NCBI GenBank assembly: GCA_937968035.1
Contig: CALBTS010000932.1
Location: 1 to 12,244, forward strand
DNA: 12,244 nucleotides
From: an uncultured Methanomethylovorans sp.
Lineage (GTDB): Archaea; Halobacteriota; Methanosarcinia; Methanosarcinales; Methanosarcinaceae
Direction: 5' to 3'
Positions 7,842-12,244 of the stretch are shown in pieces. A program made the position numbers and the translations under genes. The notes beneath the pieces were generated by a model. That model was given only the letters and a program-made list of their open reading frames with translations. It made no database searches and was not told the DNA's origin. Within the stretch, counting starts at the first letter, position 1, and each line of letters opens with the position of its first letter.

Positions 7842-9035
7842 CTAAGAGTCTCCTACAGATCCAAAAAAATCAATCATCCTTTCAGCTTCAATTTTATTGT
7901 TAAAATGTTTGATCGCACAGTTTCTGGCTTCCTTTCCAACCTCAAGAGCAAACTTATAGTCATTCTCAATTTCCTCCATCTTAGCGTGAACGGACAAACA
8001 ATCAGGATCAGCAAGGAATGCATTCACTCTATCCACCAGGTAACGATCGATTTCACCAACTTTTGTTGCAATCACAGGTTTCCCAACAGCAAGATACTCT
8101 CCTAATTTTGTTGAGAATCCATATGTTGCCTGTATACTGGGTGGACGAGTGAATACCAAAATCCGTGCAGTAGAGAGTATTTCAATCAACTCATCTCTTG
8201 TCTTAAATCCATTCAATCTCACACTTTTCGATAAGGATAAGTTGCCAATAAGATTGTTAATTCTAAGCTCATGAGTATGACTAACAGGTTTCCCATACAG
8301 GTTCAGAGTATATTCAGGATGGTTCTTAGTAAAATCTGCAAAAGCACAGAGCAGAATGTCAAGGCCCTCTTTCTCTATATCCAGTTCACCTGAAAATACG
8401 ATGGTGTTACAGATTGTCTTGTTATTCATGTTGTAACATTCCAAATCCACAACCATTGGCACAACCATAATAGGCTTCCTGTATCTGAGCTCCCTGATAA
8501 AAAAATCATACAAATTCTGGGTTATTACAAATAAACCATCAAATATCTCGTAATAATAATTCAGATAAAAAGTCCGGTAGATCTTGCTTTTGCCCTTTAG
8601 TCTAAGAGACGGATGCTCAGTTTCTTCTTTAATAAACGTATTCCTCCGTACAAAAGTGAATAAGCGAATGAATAAAGCTGGCCATATCCATGGTGAGTAG
8701 TAAAGAATTCTTGTATTCTTGTCAACATTTCTGATGAGAAAAATTAAGATTAAAAGCGACTTAATATTTCTCTTGAAAACTCTTATAAGTCTGGTCAGAT
8801 GCTTTGCTTCTGTAATTAAAACATTCGTGTATGCTATTCTCTCATACGTTCCGTGGACAGGGAAATTGGTTTGAGTATAGGATTTCCCATATTTGAATAT
8901 GCTAAGTACCTCTACATCTACATTATTTAATTTAAACCCTTTAGCAAGGCTGATAATTCGATTTGTACCTGCCATTCCATAAGGGAATGCTTCAGATGTA
9001 ATTATCAATACATTATTTTTATTTTGCACATCCAT
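7842..9035 (-). CDS. GT4-type (GT-B fold) glycosyltransferase
   Basis: A 397-residue glycosyltransferase. The N-terminal domain begins NVLIITSEAFPYGMAGTNRI (8-27), with the loop that normally contacts the donor or acceptor. A hydrophobic stretch near 92-125 (LLILIFLIR, then WIWPALFIRLF) probably lies against the membrane. The donor domain starts at NTIVFSGELDIEKEGLDILL (210-229; the lysine in EKEG is in the expected place). The donor site is FSTKLGEYLAVGKPVIATKVGE (307-328), with E313 matching the second glutamate of EX7E and Y305 at the first. The SxKLxEY form is common in bacterial GT4 enzymes. The gene ends with TAG followed by an open extension in the same frame (7743-7841), so the C-terminus may be recently shortened, although 397 residues is a normal full length. 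The sugar donor is unknown. Confidence 0.9.
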   Translation of the reverse strand: MDVQNKNNVLIITSEAFPYGMAGTNRIISLAKGFKLNNVDVEVLSIFKYGKSYTQTNFPVHGTYERIAYTNVLITEAKHLTRLIRVFKRNIKSLLILIFLIRNVDKNTRILYYSPWIWPALFIRLFTFVRRNTFIKEETEHPSLRLKGKSKIYRTFYLNYYYEIFDGLFVITQNLYDFFIRELRYRKPIMVVPMVVDLECYNMNNKTICNTIVFSGELDIEKEGLDILLCAFADFTKNHPEYTLNLYGKPVSHTHELRINNLIGNLSLSKSVRLNGFKTRDELIEILSTARILVFTRPPSIQATYGFSTKLGEYLAVGKPVIATKVGEIDRYLVDRVNAFLADPDCLSVHAKMEEIENDYKFALEVGKEARNCAIKHFNNKIEAERMIDFFGSVGDS

Positions 9036-9169
9036 CTATCACATAAAAGTTGATTTCAGATACAAGCGATTCAATGTAAGCAGGCTGTAACTAATGATTC
9101 CTCGTATTAATCATGATACAAATCCATGTTAATTCATCCTCACAATTTCATAATCCGACAAACCTAAAG

Positions 9170-10429
9170 TCAATTATTCAGTACTTCACTATAAATACCC
9201 ACCAGAGTTTGTGTAACTCTCGCAGGATCATGTCTCATCATTGCTTTCGCTCGTGCTCTTTGACTCAGACTAATTGCAAATTCAGGGTTATTATTTAGTT
9301 CGTAGATAGCGCCTGCAAGAGCTATTGGATCACCGTCCTGAACCAATAATCCGTCTTCCTTATCTGTGACAATGGCAGGGATGCCACCAGCAAAAGTGGA
9401 AATAACGGGCATTCCTAATAGCATCGCTTCGCAAACACTGTTGGGACTATTATCAGTGTGAGATGGATGAACAAAGAGATCTGCCTCAAGCATTTCCGAA
9501 ACCAATTCAACTTCGTTAAGCGGACCCAGTAAGATAATTCCGGATTCTTTAAACTTTCTTTTTAACTTCTTCTCCAATAAAAGTGGTACTTCGTCACTGC
9601 TTTTAACGCCCGCTACTTCCCATAAAATCTCCTTATCAGGGAATAATGACCTTAAATATGAGGCACATTCTAATATTGTCTCAAGACCTTTATAAATTGT
9701 ATTCCTGGTTGTGGATATAATTCTAATTTGCGTTACATGAGATCTATGACTCCATTCCTTCTGATAGAATAAGGGACGCATTATCTCATCGCAATGAAAA
9801 TACTTTGAGCCGGGAGACAACACTGTAATAATTCTTCGGTCCCAATCGGTACGGCCAATGAAAAATTTACCTTTTCTGAGAATAGTTTGCTCTCTTCTTG
9901 CGGACCTGATCATTTTGTAATAGTCATGAAAAAGCCCTCTTCCTTTAATTAAAGGCAATTTTGGAGAATATTTCACGACATCAAGGGGAGTTAATCCATT
10001 GAACCATTTTTGAGTAATGACTGTCAGTACACCCTGAATATATACAATGCATGGAATATCTGTCATCCCAGCGATGAGACCAAATTCACTTTCACTACCG
10101 AAAATATGAATTACATCAGGCTGGAAATCATTAATTACATCCATATATGGTTTCATGTCACTCCTTAATGGTGACTTATGATCCCAACCTTCAAGTATTC
10201 TGCTAATCCTGTTTGGCGTCTTGCTTTTGTTGACAGGATAGTAAACTGTATTATTAATGCTAAACGGTTTTTTCGTATTATTAATTACGACATAGGAAAT
10301 CCCCAGCTGAATTTCCGGGTACGATTCCAGGGCATTCTCCAATGACGCAATCCAACCACCTCCTATTACCTTCTGCTCATATTGAGATGCACTCATTGAG
10401 GGTGTATTGGTAAACCAAAGAACTTTCAT
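9170..10429 (-). CDS. GT4-type (GT-B fold) glycosyltransferase
   Basis: A 419-residue glycosyltransferase with a textbook layout. The start MKVLWFTNTP is fixed by an in-frame TAA two codons upstream. A glycine-rich loop follows (VIGGGWIASLENAL, 21-34). DVIHIFGSESEFGLI (105-119) matches the strand that precedes the acceptor site in many GT4 proteins. The donor domain starts with RIISTTRNTIYKGLE (236-250; K247). The EX7E site appears as HTDNSPNSVCEAMLLGMPVIST (324-345), with aspartate D326 in the first acidic position and E334 in the second. AGGIPAIVTDKEDGLLV (347-363) follows and is usual for the family. An AGGAGG-like sequence lies 35 bases before the start, too far to serve as its ribosome binding site. 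As the first glycosyltransferase gene after the polymerase, it is one of the repeat-unit builders. Confidence 0.92.
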   Translation of the reverse strand: MKVLWFTNTPSMSASQYEQKVIGGGWIASLENALESYPEIQLGISYVVINNTKKPFSINNTVYYPVNKSKTPNRISRILEGWDHKSPLRSDMKPYMDVINDFQPDVIHIFGSESEFGLIAGMTDIPCIVYIQGVLTVITQKWFNGLTPLDVVKYSPKLPLIKGRGLFHDYYKMIRSARREQTILRKGKFFIGRTDWDRRIITVLSPGSKYFHCDEIMRPLFYQKEWSHRSHVTQIRIISTTRNTIYKGLETILECASYLRSLFPDKEILWEVAGVKSSDEVPLLLEKKLKRKFKESGIILLGPLNEVELVSEMLEADLFVHPSHTDNSPNSVCEAMLLGMPVISTFAGGIPAIVTDKEDGLLVQDGDPIALAGAIYELNNNPEFAISLSQRARAKAMMRHDPARVTQTLVGIYSEVLNN

Positions 10430-10498
10430 AATTTATAAGAAATAGACTTAACTAAAGACTTAGCCCTCCTTTTTCAAATTGACTGAAGAGCCTTAGGA

Positions 10499-11956
10499 TT
10501 AACCTTTCCCTGTCTTATTCGTCACTTTGTCAGTTATATGACTATTAAAACCTATTGCTAAGGCCATTGCCAATAAGATCCAGATCAGGAAATGATAGTT
10601 ATATGATCTCAATGAATTTATTTTAATTTCATTAATGAGAAAGAAGGTAAACATAAAAGCAAATGCTGTAAGGATCCCCCTGCTCGAAGTATTTCCTTTT
10701 TTTAAGCTCGATTTGAAAAGTAGAACAATTGTATAGATTATTAATACAAGATATGTTATCCCCCCTATCCATCCGTAGATCATTGGGATACATAGATACA
10801 GGCTATGAAAATCCTTTATATTACTACCTAGTGGACCAAGATTCCCTAGCCATGCCAGGCTATTAGAATGTGATACGCCATAGCCATATCCCAAAGTCCA
10901 ATTCTCTTCGCCAATTCTCTTATAGCCTTCTGAGTAAACATACCCTCTGTTAATCTCTTCTCCGGTCACAAGGCTATTAACACTCAGCCTGGTTAAGTCA
11001 ATCTCCTTCAGGCGATTGCTAATTACATCAAAGCCGAATAAGTCTCCAAAGTTAATGATAATTGGGATCATTATAATTAGAAAAGAAACCAGTAATAATG
11101 CCTTATTTGTAAATAGAGTAGCCATTCTGAATATGAAGAAAATAAAGATAAAAGCGAAAATAAGAATAAAACCGGATCTTGTTCCGGTTATTAAAGTATT
11201 CAAAAAACTAAAAATCATTAAGAACAGCGGAGAATAACCTAATTTGAAATAATGTGAAGCATTCTTATCCATGAACAGAGAAAATCCCAGTATAAACATC
11301 AATAAAGCAAACTCCGAGAATAATTCATAATCACCAAATAAAGATGGAAATCGTCCTTCAAAAGCATATTTTACACTGCTTACAGAAGGATAACCTGGAT
11401 TTGCTCCCAACAGAAAGAGTGAGCTATCAATGAATACAAACTTTTGGTTGAGAGCAATAATAAAAAGTATGAAAGAGAGGAAGGTAGCAATCAATAAAAT
11501 ATACCGAACTTGGGTCTGAATAAATTTGAAGTTCTGTACATAGATAAATGTTATTATAAATCCTGTAAACATTATTACAGATTGGAAGACATCCATTCTG
11601 TCAGATGGATTTTTCACTAAATAGCCCAGAATATTTGTAAATAAAAGAACCAACAGGCAAATGCCAATGAATTTATCTCTTATGTAAAATTTACCCTTAA
11701 AAAGCAGATAGCTGATGAGAACAACCAGCGGAGCAAAAGCAATTCCTCCGAGATAGTCACCAGTACCCATAATGCATAAGGAGAAAGTGTACATAATGAA
11801 AAGAAATTCATCATGAAAAATGTGAAAAATAATGAATGAATGTGCCACAAGAATTATCAATCCTACTAATTTCAAAGCCGTTGAATGAGCCGAAAGCAAC
11901 TGGGCTACACTTATTCCCAAGAACAGGTTAAGAAGATAATAGCTGAATTTATACAT
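10499..11956 (-). CDS. Wzy-type polysaccharide polymerase / O-antigen ligase family membrane protein
   Basis: A 485-residue, very hydrophobic protein with about a dozen predicted membrane segments. The Wzy/WaaL superfamily signature is visible: LNTLITGTRSGFILIFAF (252-269; the TGTRSG arginine is typical), a large outside loop at about 303-390, LGYGYGVSHSN (355-365), and DFHSLYLCIPMIYGWIGG (382-399), which holds the conserved histidine near the end of the loop. Wzy polymerises lipid-linked repeat units at the outer face of the inner membrane, whereas WaaL ligates polymer to lipid A core. The sequence alone does not separate them. Its place between a Wzx-like gene and glycosyltransferase genes favours Wzy. 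The start at 11956 gives a short cytoplasmic N-terminus before the first membrane segment. It is 97 bases after the flippase gene and 69 before the next gene. Confidence 0.82.
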   Translation of the reverse strand: MYKFSYYLLNLFLGISVAQLLSAHSTALKLVGLIILVAHSFIIFHIFHDEFLFIMYTFSLCIMGTGDYLGGIAFAPLVVLISYLLFKGKFYIRDKFIGICLLVLLFTNILGYLVKNPSDRMDVFQSVIMFTGFIITFIYVQNFKFIQTQVRYILLIATFLSFILFIIALNQKFVFIDSSLFLLGANPGYPSVSSVKYAFEGRFPSLFGDYELFSEFALLMFILGFSLFMDKNASHYFKLGYSPLFLMIFSFLNTLITGTRSGFILIFAFIFIFFIFRMATLFTNKALLLVSFLIIMIPIIINFGDLFGFDVISNRLKEIDLTRLSVNSLVTGEEINRGYVYSEGYKRIGEENWTLGYGYGVSHSNSLAWLGNLGPLGSNIKDFHSLYLCIPMIYGWIGGITYLVLIIYTIVLLFKSSLKKGNTSSRGILTAFAFMFTFFLINEIKINSLRSYNYHFLIWILLAMALAIGFNSHITDKVTNKTGKG

Positions 11957-12053
11957 ACAAATATAGTTCTCTAAAACAGGTTCGTCATTTTACATCTTAG
12001 CTTAATTATTATTAACGATCATTTATGCATTAATGCGCTAGCCAAGGTATAAA

Positions 12054-12244
12054 TCAAGCTGCCCATATTCCTTTCTTTTTCTTACTGATAATAAAATAGT
12101 ACTGTAAAGGTGCCAGAATTATTGCATTGAAATTAGCAACTACTGAGGCAACAAAAAGTGCATATACTCCCATACCTGAGTACTTTATGAGGCTTAATGC
12201 CACAACCAGGTAAAGCACCGGACTTATTGTGCTTGCTATAAACT
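12054..12244 (-). CDS. C-terminal tail of a Wzx-like polysaccharide flippase (5' end outside window)
   Basis: Reading from the right edge, a frame stays open for 62 codons to a TGA at 12054-12056. The peptide shows two membrane segments (about 1-22, and 26-52 including VYALFVASVVANFNAIILAP) and ends in a basic tail (SKKKKGIWAA). This is how Wzx and other MOP-superfamily polysaccharide transporters end, with the last helix followed by lysines in the cytoplasm. Wzx proteins move the undecaprenyl-linked repeat unit across the inner membrane. The neighbouring Wzy-like gene supports the assignment, but only a tail is visible and another multi-span membrane protein is possible. Confidence 0.6.
   Translation of the reverse strand, partial: FIASTISPVLYLVVALSLIKYSGMGVYALFVASVVANFNAIILAPLQYYFIISKKKKGIWAA

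Noticed and set aside
9094..9114. Six-base inverted repeat ATGATT/AATCAT in the gap before the glycosyltransferase gene at 7842-9035
   Set aside because: The stem is short and AT-rich, and it has no U-tract, so it is expected by chance in this composition.
10465..10470. AGGAGG on the minus strand, a possible ribosome binding site
   Set aside because: It is 35 bases upstream of the only possible start of the next gene and has no nearer ATG to serve.
11958..11965. TATATTTG on the minus strand, a match to the Bacteroidota -7 promoter consensus TAnnTTTG
   Set aside because: It ends one base before the Wzy start codon, which would put the transcript start inside the gene, and no TTTG -33 element sits at the right distance.
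12027..12036. Perfect 10-base palindrome GCATTAATGC between the flippase and Wzy genes
   Set aside because: It is AT-rich and short, with no loop for a terminator and no second copy in the window to suggest a regulator site.

Overview
The window is the middle of a surface-polysaccharide (O-antigen, capsule or exopolysaccharide) biosynthesis locus. All ten genes lie on the minus strand, so the operon reads from the right end of the window to the left. The DNA is AT-rich. Most starts lack a convincing Shine-Dalgarno sequence, intergenic gaps are short (43 to 150 bases), and the proteins resemble those of Bacteroidota polysaccharide loci. A Bacteroidota host is therefore likely, but it is inferred from style and not proven by a marker gene.

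Layout in transcription order: (1) C-terminal tail of a Wzx-type flippase, cut by the right edge (12054-12244); (2) Wzy/O-antigen-ligase-type polytopic membrane protein (10499-11956); (3) three GT-B/GT4-type glycosyltransferases (9170-10429, 7842-9035, 6373-7719); (4) SAM-dependent methyltransferase (5571-6329); (5) NodB-fold polysaccharide deacetylase of the WalW/WbmS type (4517-5512), overlapping by 23 bases (6) a fourth GT4-type glycosyltransferase (3391-4539); (7) acyltransferase-3 family membrane O-acyltransferase (2200-3240); (8) a large membrane-anchored, probably periplasmic protein with NodB-like motifs, cut by the left edge (1-2105).

Working model: the four glycosyltransferases build a lipid-linked repeat unit at the cytoplasmic face. 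The methyltransferase, deacetylase and acyltransferase decorate it. Wzx flips it, Wzy polymerises it, and the anchored left-end protein may edit or trim the polymer outside the cytoplasm. No initiating sugar-phosphate transferase, nucleotide-sugar synthesis gene or Wza/Wzc export gene is visible, so these must lie outside the window if the pathway is complete.

No RNA genes, insertion sequences, CRISPR arrays or convincing promoters were seen. No gene-free stretch exceeds 150 bases. The most notable points are the unusual anchored NodB-like protein, a strong hairpin that buries the first possible start codon of the acyltransferase gene, and a protein-like in-frame extension behind the stop codon of one glycosyltransferase.
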